DNA of 64,000 bases from Microbacterium sp. Leaf159. GTDB taxonomy: Bacteria > Actinomycetota > Actinomycetes > Actinomycetales > Microbacteriaceae. The DNA is taken from assembly GCF_001423615.1 (NCBI RefSeq), contig NZ_LMOU01000002.1:431857-495856 (forward strand), read 5' to 3'. The notes below the pieces were generated by a model. It was given only the letters and a program-made list of their open reading frames with translations, was not told the DNA's origin and ran no database searches. The translations under genes were made by a program, and so were the position numbers. Shown here piece after piece: positions 18,901-29,404 of this stretch (the first letter of the stretch is position 1; each line of letters opens with the position of its first letter).

Positions 18901-21900
18901 GTCGGCGTCGGTGGAGACGGCGACCGAAGGACCGTTGTTGCGCACCTTGATGCTCCAGGTGAGCGAACGACCAGCGGTGACCTCGGCTGTGTTCACCGAC
19001 TTCGTGACGGCGAGGTCCGCCGCGCTCGAGATCGGCTTCGAGGCTGCTGCGGTGTTGTCCTTCGTGATGTCGGCCGGGCGCTCGAACGTGCGGCCGGTGA
19101 CACCGGCCGTGTTCGTCGCGGTGCCCGTGGCCGGCGCCTGGATCGACACGTTCGCCACGAGGACGATGCGGTCGGTACCTGCGGCGGCGAGGGTGCGCGC
19201 GCGGTCTCCCACCACGAACGGGTCGGATGCGGTTCCGGAGCCCGTCAGCGCGAGCGCGACACCGGTCGTGTCGGATGCCGTGGAGTAGTACCGCGCCGTG
19301 AAGGCTCCGTTCGTGACGCCTGCCGGGAGCACGGACTCATCCGTGACGACGAACGGTCCGCTCGCCGCATCCGGCCCCTGGTTCGTGACCGTGATGCGCC
19401 ACTGCGGCTGCGTGTATCCGGAGCGCGCGGCGTCGCCGGCGGTCCACGCACCCTGGGCGTCGCCGCCGATGGCCGCCTTGACGACCTTCAGGTCGGCGCG
19501 CGCGATGTGCGCGTCGGCCGTGGCATCCGCTCCGACGTACGCGCCGCCCGCGTTGCGCGTGGCTCCGGTCGCGTCCGTCGCGGCACCCGTGACGGTGTTG
19601 CGGTGGTCGATCGAGAGCCCTGCGCCCGGATCGGTCACGGCACCGGGGTGCGGCGTGGCCGAGAAGGTCACGAGCAGTGTGCGCTGAGCATCCGTCGCAC
19701 CCGACGCCGTGCCGGGCAGGAGCGCCTGACCGGTCGCGGATCCGATCGTCCAGGTCACGGTCTCGCGTCCGTTCTGGACACCGATGACGGGCGCCCCGAG
19801 ATCGACGGCTGCCTGCGTGCCGACGGTGAGACGCGGCACGACGGTCGCGTCGTACTGCCAGTTCGCCGGGAGCGTGTCGGTGAGGGTGAGCGTCTGAGCC
19901 GAGCCCGTCCCGGTGTTCCGAGCCTGCAGCGTCCACGAGAAGGTCTCGCCGACGAATGCTTCGGAGCCTGCCGTGACGCGCTTGCTCAGTGCCACCTGCG
20001 GGAAGCGCGGCGTGATGGCCGCGGCACCCGTGGTGTTCGTGGTCGGGTTCGCGCCGCCGCCTGGGCGCGATGCGGTGCCCGGCGTGTAGACCCAGCCGTC
20101 CGTCGTCGCGGACTCGTAGCGGGTGACGGCGACCTGGTTGCCCAGCGCGCCCGTGCCGAGTGCTGCGGCCTCCACGAACGTTCCCCGGTAGACGAGGTCG
20201 TACGTGTTGGAACCCGCGATGTTGCTGAGCGGCCCGGGGAGGGTCCAGGTGATCGTTCCGCCCTTGCCGGCGCGCAGCGCGTCCGCATCCGAGAACGTCG
20301 CCCCGTCGAGCATCGTCTGTGTGGTGTCGATGCGGATGCCTGCGCCCACGGTGTCGGTCACGACGACGCCGTACGCGGGCGATGTGCCCGCGCCGGTCGC
20401 GTTGGAGACGCGCACGCGGTACGTGAACGACTGGTCGGGTCCGCCCGCGGAGGCCGCGCCGTACGTGCTGTCCGCCGCGCCGGTCGTCTTGACCGCCTTG
20501 GCGATCGTGACGTTCGGGTTCAGGACGCCGACGGTCGCGGTGTCGCTCTGCGAGGTGCGATCGGTCGTGGAACCGTTGACCCGGCCCCACGTGAACGTGG
20601 CGTTGTTGACGAGCGACGCGGCGGTCACCGCCGTCGTGATGCGCGCCTGGTAGGTCACCGTGATGGTGCGGGTCTGGTCCCAGGCGATGATGTCGTCCTG
20701 GCTGATCTTCCACGACAGGACGCGACCGTTCACCGTCGGCTGCCCGATCTCGGGAGCATCCGGTGCTCCGGCCCACTGCGCGGTCTCGGTGTGCGTGCCC
20801 GCCGCCACGAAGTCGACGCCTGCGGGAAGCGTGTCGGTCAGGGTCACGTCGTAGAAGTTGGTGCTCGTCGGAAGCGTGGTCTTCACGGTGTAGGTGACCG
20901 TGTCGCCGACCGGTGCCGACGCCGTGCTGACCGACTTGTCGATCGTTGCGTCAGGCATCCGCACGGTGGCGTTCGCCTTGGCGGTGTAGGTGCCGCTGCG
21001 GTCGGACGTGTCGCTGTCGGCGCCCACTGCGAGCGGCAGCGTGCGACCCGTGAGCTCGGCGCGGTTGGTGAACTGCGAGCCACCGCCGGCCAGAGCCTCG
21101 ACGGTGCCGAGGTACGTGAGGGTCGGAGCCGCACCCGCGCCGCGGAGTGCGGGGATGGTCCACTCGATGAGCGTGCCGGTTCCCGATCCGCGCTGGATCG
21201 CGTCACCCGTGCCGATCGCACACGTGTCGGCGAGGATGCGGGCGGTGCCCGCCGAAGGCGCCAGAGCGCTCGGTGTGATCTCGGCCGGCACGCAGTCGAG
21301 GATCACGACGTCGTAGAGAGCCGGGCTGTTCGCCGCATTGCTCGCCGTGAGCGTGTACGTCACCGTGCCGCTGGCCGAGACGGTCGCGGACGACGCCTTC
21401 TTCGTCAGCGTCGGAACGGGCTCGACGAACTGCACCTCTGCGGAGGCCGTGCGCGTGAGGCGCGTGGCTCCGTCTGTGTTCGGGTCGAGGAAGCCCAGGC
21501 TCGCGGTGTTCTTCATCGCGCCGGGCGGCACGTTCACGGCGCCGTTGTTCGCGGCCGAGGCATCCCGATCCTTCACCCACAGCGTGATCTGCACGCGGAA
21601 CGTCTGCGCCGAGGCGGTGCCGTTCGTGTACGTGTCGGGGAACGTCAGCACGCCGTGCGCCGCCCCCGCGGTCTCGGCCGCGCGGAAGTCGCCCGTGCCG
21701 GTGCCGATCGTGAGCTGCGCCCCCGTGGGGCCGAGGTACTTCGCGCTTCCGGCGACGTACTGGTAGGTCACGCTGCCGTTACGCAGGGCGAGCGCACCGC
21801 CGTCGGACAGCACGGCACCATTGACGGTGGTGTGCGCCGGGATCGTCGCCGAGTACTCGAAGGTCGCGTACTCGCCCTGCACGATCTGCGCCGCCGTGTT

Positions 21901-24900
21901 GCGATTGCCGTCGCCGAGGTCGGTGACCCCGGCTGCGGCGTCCGCGACGGGTGCGACCTCGGTCGAGACGAGCCTCTTCGCGATCGCGACATCGGGCAGG
22001 TGCACCTCGGCGGTGCCGACGGTGTCGACATCCGATGCCGAGACCTCGCCGTCGGCAGTCGTGCGCGTGGTCAGCTGCTGGCCACCCGCGTCGCTCTGCG
22101 GGACCACGGTCGTGATCTTCGACCCGGTGTTCTCGATGCCGTAGCTGACGATCCCGGCCGAGTTCGTGTAGCTCTGGGTCGGCTGCGCGGCATCGCCACC
22201 ACCGGGGATGCCGGAGGGAACCGTGAGCGTGTATCCGAGCGTGAGGCCGCGGACGACCTCGGGCGCGGCATCCGTCGCGGGGGTGGAGCCGGCGATCGAG
22301 GCCCCGACCTTCCAGACCACGACAGAGCGTCCGGTGGAGGCGCTGCTGAGCGAGATGCCGTCCGGCAGAGTCTCACCGGAGTCGTACACGGACACGTCGA
22401 GGTCGGTCGGGCTGGTCGCCGTCTCGGTGCCTCCGTCGTAGAGCGCGGAGGTGAACGAGGCCACATCGGCCTTCTTCACCCCTGCGGGCAGGACGTCCCA
22501 CACGACGTAGTCGGTGGTGCCGTTCTGCGGAGCCCGCACGTCGATGCGGTACTCGACCTCGTCGTTCTGCACGACCTGACGAGTGGGCACGCGAGAACCG
22601 AAGTCCGCGCCGATCACCTCGTCGTTCACCGAGCGGATGCCCTTGGTCAGCGTCGAACCCCAGTCGAGGTCGATCGTCGCCTCCTTGCGGAGGAACGAGA
22701 GCACGCCGTCGACGTTGACCTGCTGGTACTTCGCCTGGTTCGCGGGGCTGTCGACCTCGTCGCGCGATGCGGACTGGGACTGCACCTCGCCGCGCACGTA
22801 GACGGTCATGGTGCTGCCTGCGGGCACGAACCGGTCGCTGCTGGTGCCGCGGTTGCGCGCTCCGAACTCCCAGGTGAGCGAGGTGCCGGTCGGTGCCGTG
22901 TTCGGAATGTACGCCGTCGGGAAGGAGCCGGTGCCGTAGGCGACCGGGTCGGTCACGTCGGCGAAACCGGTGATGCCCTGGTAGCCGTAGAGGATCTCCC
23001 GCACCGCGACGCCCTCGGGCAGATAGTCGGTGAGGATCGGGTTGCGGGTGTCGATGCCGTCGGCGAAGGGCACGATCAGGCGGTACCAGACGTCGTCGCC
23101 GGGCGAGAACGGCTGCGTCGCCACCGTCACCCAGTCGGCGTCGGTCGCGTCCTCGAACGACGTGCCACGCTCGAGCACGGTCTTGCTGAGGTCGGTGAAG
23201 TTCGACGTGATGAGAGCGGACGAGTCGTCCTTCACATGACGGGTGCCGCCGACGCGGTCGCTGAGCGCGGGGTCGTTCGCGATCGCCGCGATCGGCTCGG
23301 TCTGAGCGGTCACCGTCACGTGGTTGAGGAAGCTGTCACCCGAGCTGGTGCCACCGGCCGCACCGGTGTAGTTCGGGCGCTGCATGACGGAGTACTGAGC
23401 CGTGAACGACTCGCCGGCGTCGAGGTCGTCGACCGCGAAGACGACGGTGAAGGTTCCGTCGGTCGGCGTGTAGCGGATGGATGCGAGGTGCAGCTCGGGC
23501 GAGAGCACCGCGCCGCTCGCCTCGGTCGGGAAGTTGCAGGCGTCGCCGGGGACTTCGGCGTTCCACGTCTGCTGCGAGACCTCGAGGTCGCCGATCATGA
23601 GCGAGACGCCGTCCGGCGAGCCGGGGAACGCGGGGCAGAGACCGTTAGCGATGACATCCGTGAGGACGATCCCGCGTGCGTCGACGTACTCGCTGACGTC
23701 GACCTGCACCGAGTAGGTGGCGAGGGATCCGGTGGTGAAGGCCTTGCCGTCGTCCACGCCCTTCAGGACGCGGACGTCGACGGCCTCGATGATCTCGTCA
23801 TCGTCGTCGTGCGCGGCGCGGAGCTTCTCGTCGTCGTTCAGCACCGGCCCCTGATAGGTGCCGGCGACTGCGGCGACGTTCCGGAAGGTCTGCGCGTCCG
23901 TGGGGTCGCTGACCCCGCCGTGGCGCGTGGAGGCACCGGTGTTGTTGTCGAGGTTCGCGGCCTGCGCACCGCCGGCGGGCGACGGCGCCGCGCCCTCGGG
24001 CCAGAGCGCGTTCGCGAACAGCGGGACGGCGGCGTGATAGCGGATCTGAGCCTTCGCGCCGGGGGCGAGGTCGCCGAGGGACCAGGTGACCTTCGTGTAG
24101 ACGCCCGCACCGGGAAGACCCAGCGCCGCGGCTTCGGATGCGGAGAACGACACCGTGTCGACCGTCTCGCCGGCCGTGACGCCGCCGGCGAGGGTGCCGG
24201 AGCCGTCGTACTCGGCATCCGCGGAGTTGTCGCCGGTCGCGAGACCCAGGTACTCGAGGCCCGCGGGGAGGTAGTCGGTGACCGAGGCACCCGTCGTCGC
24301 GCCCCGGGTCGTGTTCTCGACGTCGAGCGTGTAGGTCGTGATGCTGCGGTGAGCGCCGCGCAGGAGTTCGGTCTCGGCACTCGGCTCGGTCTTGACGATG
24401 CGCAGCGCGCGCACCGGAACGTCATCAATCGCGAGGGCAGCGCCCGACGTGTGCGCGGTGGTGCGCGAGACGCTGGGTGATCCGTCGAAGGTGGGGAGAC
24501 GCGCGGGGTCGTCGCTCGTGTAGGCGCGGATCGAGAAGCCGACCTCGCTGCCGACGGGGTACTCGTCGCCGTTCGGCGCGATCGTGACGCGCGACGAGAC
24601 AGTGCCGCCCTGCGGGAGGTCGTTGACGTTCGACCACACCCAGACCTGTTGACCTGCGGGCACAGCGCACAGAAGCGGCTGGCCGGGCGCGTTCACGAGG
24701 CCGAGCGACTCGCAGGAGGCATCGGATGCCGTGCGCGAGCGGTTCGGCAGGACGTCGCCTTCCGCGTACACCGTCGGCGTGCCGAAGCTGCCGCCCGAGA
24801 CCAGGGTGACGGAGGCGGGAACGGCCGCGACGAGGCTCAGGTTGAACTGCGCTCCCCCACCGCTGTTGGTGACGTCGACGTCGAATCCGACGTTCTCCCC

Positions 24901-25095
24901 TGCCAGCACGAAGTCTTTGCCGGCCGAGGCCGGATCGACGTTCTGCGCCGAGATGGTGGGCGCCCACAGAGCGGCGGATGCCGTCTGCGCCGTGACCCCG
25001 AGGGCGAGTGCCCCGGCGATCAGGGAGACGACGGCGGTGATCGCCGTCAGTCTCCGGGCGCGCTGAATGTTCTTTCGACGCAGGGTCGAACGCAT
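15979..25095 (-). CDS. Giant DUF11-repeat surface protein with LATTG sorting signal
   Basis: A 3,038-residue cell-surface protein. Residues 1-41 form a Sec signal peptide (basic start MRSTLRRKN, hydrophobic core, cleavage after TASA). The body is a chain of about 17 immunoglobulin-like repeats of the DUF11/conserved-repeat type. Each starts with a strand like LAVTKSV, LSITKTV or LQLIKTA, followed by YxxxVxNxGP, then a DxLPAG turn. Repeat spacing is about 370-520 bp in the C-terminal half and 540-665 bp in the N-terminal half. The end is a sorting signal: LATTG at residues 3000-3004, a membrane helix and an RRRR tail, the form used by class E sortases. The ATG at 25095 follows AAGGGGAG and fits the signal peptide; a frame 57 codons longer has no start context. 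The protein is probably a stalk-like adhesin or wall-anchored fibre; a ligand cannot be inferred. No sortase gene lies in the window. Confidence 0.93.
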   Translation of the reverse strand: MRSTLRRKNIQRARRLTAITAVVSLIAGALALGVTAQTASAALWAPTISAQNVDPASAGKDFVLAGENVGFDVDVTNSGGGAQFNLSLVAAVPASVTLVSGGSFGTPTVYAEGDVLPNRSRTASDASCESLGLVNAPGQPLLCAVPAGQQVWVWSNVNDLPQGGTVSSRVTIAPNGDEYPVGSEVGFSIRAYTSDDPARLPTFDGSPSVSRTTAHTSGAALAIDDVPVRALRIVKTEPSAETELLRGAHRSITTYTLDVENTTRGATTGASVTDYLPAGLEYLGLATGDNSADAEYDGSGTLAGGVTAGETVDTVSFSASEAAALGLPGAGVYTKVTWSLGDLAPGAKAQIRYHAAVPLFANALWPEGAAPSPAGGAQAANLDNNTGASTRHGGVSDPTDAQTFRNVAAVAGTYQGPVLNDDEKLRAAHDDDDEIIEAVDVRVLKGVDDGKAFTTGSLATYSVQVDVSEYVDARGIVLTDVIANGLCPAFPGSPDGVSLMIGDLEVSQQTWNAEVPGDACNFPTEASGAVLSPELHLASIRYTPTDGTFTVVFAVDDLDAGESFTAQYSVMQRPNYTGAAGGTSSGDSFLNHVTVTAQTEPIAAIANDPALSDRVGGTRHVKDDSSALITSNFTDLSKTVLERGTSFEDATDADWVTVATQPFSPGDDVWYRLIVPFADGIDTRNPILTDYLPEGVAVREILYGYQGITGFADVTDPVAYGTGSFPTAYIPNTAPTGTSLTWEFGARNRGTSSDRFVPAGSTMTVYVRGEVQSQSASRDEVDSPANQAKYQQVNVDGVLSFLRKEATIDLDWGSTLTKGIRSVNDEVIGADFGSRVPTRQVVQNDEVEYRIDVRAPQNGTTDYVVWDVLPAGVKKADVASFTSALYDGGTETATSPTDLDVSVYDSGETLPDGISLSSASTGRSVVVWKVGASIAGSTPATDAAPEVVRGLTLGYTLTVPSGIPGGGDAAQPTQSYTNSAGIVSYGIENTGSKITTVVPQSDAGGQQLTTRTTADGEVSASDVDTVGTAEVHLPDVAIAKRLVSTEVAPVADAAAGVTDLGDGNRNTAAQIVQGEYATFEYSATIPAHTTVNGAVLSDGGALALRNGSVTYQYVAGSAKYLGPTGAQLTIGTGTGDFRAAETAGAAHGVLTFPDTYTNGTASAQTFRVQITLWVKDRDASAANNGAVNVPPGAMKNTASLGFLDPNTDGATRLTRTASAEVQFVEPVPTLTKKASSATVSASGTVTYTLTASNAANSPALYDVVILDCVPAEITPSALAPSAGTARILADTCAIGTGDAIQRGSGTGTLIEWTIPALRGAGAAPTLTYLGTVEALAGGGSQFTNRAELTGRTLPLAVGADSDTSDRSGTYTAKANATVRMPDATIDKSVSTASAPVGDTVTYTVKTTLPTSTNFYDVTLTDTLPAGVDFVAAGTHTETAQWAGAPDAPEIGQPTVNGRVLSWKISQDDIIAWDQTRTITVTYQARITTAVTAASLVNNATFTWGRVNGSTTDRTSQSDTATVGVLNPNVTIAKAVKTTGAADSTYGAASAGGPDQSFTYRVRVSNATGAGTSPAYGVVVTDTVGAGIRIDTTQTMLDGATFSDADALRAGKGGTITWTLPGPLSNIAGSNTYDLVYRGTFVEAAALGTGALGNQVAVTRYESATTDGWVYTPGTASRPGGGANPTTNTTGAAAITPRFPQVALSKRVTAGSEAFVGETFSWTLQARNTGTGSAQTLTLTDTLPANWQYDATVVPRLTVGTQAAVDLGAPVIGVQNGRETVTWTIGSATGQALLPGTASGATDAQRTLLVTFSATPHPGAVTDPGAGLSIDHRNTVTGAATDATGATRNAGGAYVGADATADAHIARADLKVVKAAIGGDAQGAWTAGDAARSGYTQPQWRITVTNQGPDAASGPFVVTDESVLPAGVTNGAFTARYYSTASDTTGVALALTGSGTASDPFVVGDRARTLAAAGTDRIVLVANVSIQAPATGTATNTAGVTGRTFERPADITKDNTAAASKPISSAADLAVTKSVNTAEVTAGRSLTWSIKVRNNGPSVAVSTDADPITVTDTIPSGIGEVRDPSAGLTSWTVTASDGWPAAAGDTITWTFVGEQMPVGPAQDLSLTGTVDSSWTGGAIRNAASVEPGATTDPVPGNNTGEVTVTPGDDTTLAVTKTRVVLDDGDWKDASQLGAALPDVVAGETVSYRVVVTNNGPADARDVRIVDEVPSMLSYSSVQDENGTWTRTAGPAANDTFAVAGTVPAATGKNTRSFIVTYAVDSTLAPGSEVENWVQAEATNSTNTPRDGDTTASDRVADLSIVKVALDADGAPVGADAPEVTAGTQTRFLLTVTNNGPSISSAPIDIADRLPAGMTYVSSTIDVAGSGAVAADATVTDGGRSIAWSALAEGETLASGATVVIEVTAAVAADVRPQRLVNAADVTGPEDFDPTNNHSEVAVEIVTLAELSITKTVADGPWIAGTEVEYTLTVRNDGPSVADAFVTDVLPEGLSAVSIAGEGWTCDDASESCSQAGHPLGDSTITVVALVASNVPTGTQLTNTATLSWSDSRSDSPHEDVDTAVIDVTTDADLQLIKTAIDSEGAEISSAVAGESIRYRVEVANLGASDAVGPVTVVDRLPAGVSFTSLAGDASAAWAAAVDEADPQSVTFTLLPGDAGLVEGATTPVIEFDALIDPTVVHGSTLTNTATVSSGTPDSNNDNDTDTASVAVDREVDLAITKTHDADAVRIGDLLPFTLEVRNSGPSEATGVVVTDLVPAGLEVTTLVGDEVGDDWTIDSIVPADAEDPLAGTLVTARYALPLVPGETAAPLVVTTRVLVSAYSEVINVADVTATEITDGHPDRTPDDNRASDVVTVPGLAALVVTKTAVGGFQVGKVGVYEIVVRNDGPTADPGPVTITDALPAGLAFDGSPDQGVRVDGRVVTWTLEDGLALDEEVTLTLRVRIGEQAYPSVTNAVVVDSPTEQTDEAQLVDDATVDVKAADPLATTGAETAWSLIAMALLMLISGGLFLAYRRRRDAVTAE
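16060..16098 (-). other. Cell-wall sorting signal (LATTG plus membrane anchor start)
   Basis: LATTG is encoded at 16084-16098, followed by the start of a hydrophobic helix and, further on, four arginines before the C-terminus. LAXTG is the known substrate pentapeptide of class E sortases in high-GC Gram-positives. Confidence 0.8.
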
Positions 25096-25273
25096 GCTGA
25101 AACTCCCCTTAACCCTGCACGCCACTCCCCGGTGTGCAGGCACTCCCCTATCCGCACGCGCACCGCCATACGGCTCAGGAGGGCTTCGGGGCTCTCCGAG
25201 CATCAGCGGTGTCGTGACCGACCTTGACCTCGGGCACGAGCGTGCGTACTGCGCGGAACGCAGCACTCACAAC

Positions 25274-25301
25274 GATATATGACACTTCGCGTTATATTCA
25301 A
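25274..25301 (-). promoter_or_regulatory. Likely promoter of the giant surface-protein gene
   Basis: On the minus strand TTGAAT (25301-25296) and TATATC (25279-25274) are 16 bases apart in a clearly A/T-rich island. The transcription start would be near 25267, giving a leader of about 170 bases before the ATG at 25095. Confidence 0.6.
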
Positions 25302-25339
25302 TGACATAAACCGGCGTGGCGCTTCGGGGGTACGACAAA

Positions 25340-25367
25340 AGGGGCCGGACCCGAAGGTCCGACCCCT
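25340..25367 (-). terminator. Terminator after tuf, UUCG tetraloop
   Basis: A 12-bp stem (25340-25351 with 25356-25367, one G-U pair) closed by TTCG on the minus strand and followed by TTTT. It is 20 bases past the tuf stop and is the best intrinsic terminator in the window. Confidence 0.9.
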
Positions 25368-25386
25368 GTTGTCAGGAAGCAGATGC

Positions 25387-26577
<1,191 letters not shown>

Positions 26578-26687
26578 TGGGTCCTCCTCAGGACGTCATG
26601 TAGAGGGTGCCGGGCACTGGTTTGCGACCGGTTCTCTACGGGTGTGAATCTCAGTTTAGTAGAGAGGGAATGTGAAGTTGTAGGGGA

Positions 26688-26719
26688 CCTGGGAGCCGAG
26701 CCGGAACTCGACTCCCAGG
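26688..26719 (-). terminator. Hairpin between fusA and tuf
   Basis: A 13-bp stem (26688-26700 with 26707-26719, one G-U pair, six-base loop) starts six bases past the fusA stop. It is followed on the minus strand by an A/T-rich stretch (26650-26690) that could hold a tuf promoter, although no clear -35/-10 pair was found. Confidence 0.7.
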
Positions 26720-26725
26720 AAGTTG

Positions 26726-28843
26726 TTACTCGCCGCCCTGGTGCTTCTGGACGATCTCGTCCGCCACAGCGCGGGGAACCTCAGCGTAGCTGTTGAACTC
26801 CATCGAGTAGACGGCGCGACCCGAGGTCTTCGAGCGCAGGTCGCCGATGTATCCGAACATCTCGGACAGCGGGACGTGTGCACGGACGACCTTGACGCCT
26901 GCGGCGTCCTCCATCGACTGGATCTGGCCGCGACGCGAGTTCAGGTCACCGATGACGTCGCCCATGTACTCCTCGGGAGTACGCACCTCGACCGCCATGA
27001 GCGGCTCGAGGAGTGCCGGGCTCGCCCGACGAAGGGCTTCCTTCATACCCATCGATCCTGCGATCTTGAACGCCATCTCCGAGGAGTCGACGTCGTGAGC
27101 CGCACCATCGACGATCGTCGCCTTGACGCCGACGATCGGGTAGCCGGCGAGCACGCCGACGTTCATCGCGTCCTGGAAGCCGGCATCGATCGAGCCGATG
27201 TACTCGCGCGGGATGCGACCACCGGTGACCGCGTTGACGAACTCGTACGTCTTCTCGTCGTCGAGGTCGAGCGGCTCGATGTTGAACTGGATCTTCGCGA
27301 ACTGACCCGATCCACCGGTCTGCTTCTTGTGCGTGTAGTCGTGCTTCTCGACGTTCTTGCGGATCGTCTCGCGGTACGCCACCTGGGGCTTTCCGACGTT
27401 GGCCTCGACGTTGAACTCGCGCTTCATGCGATCGACGAGGATGTCGAGGTGCAGCTCACCCATGCCCTTGATGGTCGTCTGACCGGTCTCGGGGTTGAGC
27501 TCCGTGCGGAAGGTCGGGTCCTCCTCAGCGAGCTTCTGGATGGCGACACCCAGCTTCTCCTGGTCGGCCTTGGTCTTCGGCTCGATCGCGACCTCGATGA
27601 CGGGCTCGGGGAACGTCATCGACTCGAGGACGACCGGCGAAGCCGGGTCGGTGAGGGTGTCACCGGTGGTGGTGTCCTTCAGACCGATGACCGCGTAGAT
27701 GTTTCCCGCGGTGACCGAGGGGACCGGGATCTCCTTGTTGGCGTGCATCTGGAAGATCTTCCCGATGCGCTCCTTCTTGCCCTTGGTCGAGTTGATGACC
27801 GCAGCACCGGAGTCGAGCTGACCCGAGTAGACGCGCACGTAGGTGAGGCGACCGAAGAACGGGTGCACCGCGACCTTGAACGCGAGGGCCGCGAACGGGT
27901 CCTTCGCGTCGGGGTGACGCTCGATGATCGTGTCGTAGTCCTTGGGGTCGTGCGCCTCGATCGAGCCCACGTCGAGCGGGTTCGGGAGGTAGTCGACGAC
28001 TGCATCGAGCATCGGCTGCACGCCGCGGTTCTTGAACGCGGAACCACAGAGGACCGGGTAGATCTCGGAAGCCACGGTGAGCTTGCGGATCGCACCCTTG
28101 ATCTCGGCGACGGTCAGCTCTTCGCCACCGAAGAACTTCTCGAGCAGAGCGTCGTCGGTCTCGGCGACGGTCTCGAGGAGCTGCTGACGGTACTCGTCGG
28201 CCTTGTCCTTGAGGTCGGCCGGGATCTCCTGGATCTCGTAGGAGGCGCCCATGGTGACGTCACCCTTGGAGTCACCCGCCCAGACGAGCGCACGCATCTC
28301 GACGAGGTCGATGACGCCGATGAAGTCGTTCTCCGCACCGATGGGCAGCTGGATGACCAGCGGCTTGGCGCCGAGACGGTTGATGATGGTGTCGACGGTG
28401 AAGTAGAAGTCCGCGCCGAGCTTGTCCATCTTGTTGACGAAGCAGATGCGGGGGACGTTGTACTTGTCGGCCTGACGCCACACGGTCTCGGACTGGGGCT
28501 CGACGCCCTCCTTGCCGTCGAAGACGGCGACGGCACCGTCGAGGACGCGGAGCGAACGCTCCACCTCGACCGTGAAGTCCACGTGACCGGGGGTGTCGAT
28601 GATGTTGATCTGGTTCTTGTTCCAGTAGCAGGTCACGGCGGCAGACGTGATCGTGATGCCGCGCTCCTTCTCCTGCTCCATCCAGTCGGTGGTCGATGCA
28701 CCGTCGTGGGTCTCGCCGAGCTTGTGGTTGACGCCCGTGTAGAACAGGATGCGCTCGGTCGTGGTGGTCTTGCCAGCATCGATGTGAGCCATGATGCCGA
28801 TGTTCCGAACCTTGCTCAGGTCGGTGAGCACGTCTTGTGCCAC
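26726..28843 (-). CDS. fusA: Elongation factor G (GTG start)
   Basis: Catalyses ribosomal translocation and, with RRF, recycling. The 705-residue product has G1 [10 protein letters not shown]3 DTPGH and G4 NKMD, followed by the EF-G domains II-V. The start is GTG at 28843, preceded by AAGGA seven bases upstream and giving the family-like beginning [19 protein letters not shown]. An in-frame reading 54 codons longer runs through the upstream hairpin and was rejected. It lies between rpsG and tuf in the str operon. Confidence 0.98.
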   Translation of the reverse strand: MAQDVLTDLSKVRNIGIMAHIDAGKTTTTERILFYTGVNHKLGETHDGASTTDWMEQEKERGITITSAAVTCYWNKNQINIIDTPGHVDFTVEVERSLRVLDGAVAVFDGKEGVEPQSETVWRQADKYNVPRICFVNKMDKLGADFYFTVDTIINRLGAKPLVIQLPIGAENDFIGVIDLVEMRALVWAGDSKGDVTMGASYEIQEIPADLKDKADEYRQQLLETVAETDDALLEKFFGGEELTVAEIKGAIRKLTVASEIYPVLCGSAFKNRGVQPMLDAVVDYLPNPLDVGSIEAHDPKDYDTIIERHPDAKDPFAALAFKVAVHPFFGRLTYVRVYSGQLDSGAAVINSTKGKKERIGKIFQMHANKEIPVPSVTAGNIYAVIGLKDTTTGDTLTDPASPVVLESMTFPEPVIEVAIEPKTKADQEKLGVAIQKLAEEDPTFRTELNPETGQTTIKGMGELHLDILVDRMKREFNVEANVGKPQVAYRETIRKNVEKHDYTHKKQTGGSGQFAKIQFNIEPLDLDDEKTYEFVNAVTGGRIPREYIGSIDAGFQDAMNVGVLAGYPIVGVKATIVDGAAHDVDSSEMAFKIAGSMGMKEALRRASPALLEPLMAVEVRTPEEYMGDVIGDLNSRRGQIQSMEDAAGVKVVRAHVPLSEMFGYIGDLRSKTSGRAVYSMEFNSYAEVPRAVADEIVQKHQGGE

Positions 28844-28889
28844 AGGAGTGTCCTTATCTTTTGTGCAGTCGTACTGCGAAGAGGGGGGT

Positions 28890-28920
28890 GCCCGCCCCCG
28901 ATGTGTGATCGGGGGCGGGC
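28890..28920 (-). terminator. Hairpin between rpsG and fusA
   Basis: A perfect 13-bp GC-rich stem (28890-28902 with 28908-28920, five-base loop) starts eight bases past the rpsG stop and is followed by ACCCCCC on the minus strand, without T-run. It may attenuate read-through into fusA or protect the rpsL-rpsG message. Confidence 0.7.
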
Positions 28921-28928
28921 GAAGCTGT

Positions 28929-29399
28929 TTACCAGCGGTAGTGAGCGAACGCGCGGTTCGACTCGGCCATCTTGTGCGTGTCCTCACGGCGCTTGACCGC
29001 TGCACCGAGACCGTTCGACGCGTCGAGGATCTCGTTCTGGAGACGCTCGGTCATCGTCTTCTCACGACGACCCTTGGCGTAGCTGACGAGCCAGCGCAGC
29101 GCGAGGGTGTTCGCGCGGTGCGGCTTGACCTCGATCGGAACCTGGTAGGTCGAGCCACCGACACGGCGGCTCTTGACCTCGAGAGTGGGGCGCACGTTGT
29201 CGAGCGCCTTCTTCAGAGTGGCGACGGCATCCTGACCGTTCTTCGCCTCGACGCCCTTGAGGGCGGTGTAGACGATCGACTCGGCGAGCGACTTCTTGCC
29301 GTCGACCAGGATCTTGTTGACCAGCTGGCTGACGATAGGAGCGCCGTATACCGGGTCGTTGACGACGGGACGCTTCGGGGCGGGACCCTTACGAGGCAT
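28929..29399 (-). CDS. rpsG: 30S ribosomal protein S7
   Basis: S7 nucleates the 30S head and, in E. coli, represses its operon. The 156-residue product starts [21 protein letters not shown] and ends [13 protein letters not shown], with the signature segment [23 protein letters not shown]. It is full length and lies five bases after rpsL. Confidence 0.98.
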   Translation of the reverse strand: MPRKGPAPKRPVVNDPVYGAPIVSQLVNKILVDGKKSLAESIVYTALKGVEAKNGQDAVATLKKALDNVRPTLEVKSRRVGGSTYQVPIEVKPHRANTLALRWLVSYAKGRREKTMTERLQNEILDASNGLGAAVKRREDTHKMAESNRAFAHYRW

Positions 29400-29404
29400 T
29401 GGAC

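Noticed and set aside
17380..24480. A 2,366-codon open frame on the plus strand
   Set aside because: It is the antisense shadow of the giant repeat protein. Its translation is Arg/Asp/Val/Gly-rich without any domain, and long antisense openness is expected from high-GC codon bias over a 9-kb gene.
26723..28996. A 757-codon plus-strand frame opposite fusA
   Set aside because: It is an antisense shadow of EF-G with no recognisable domain.
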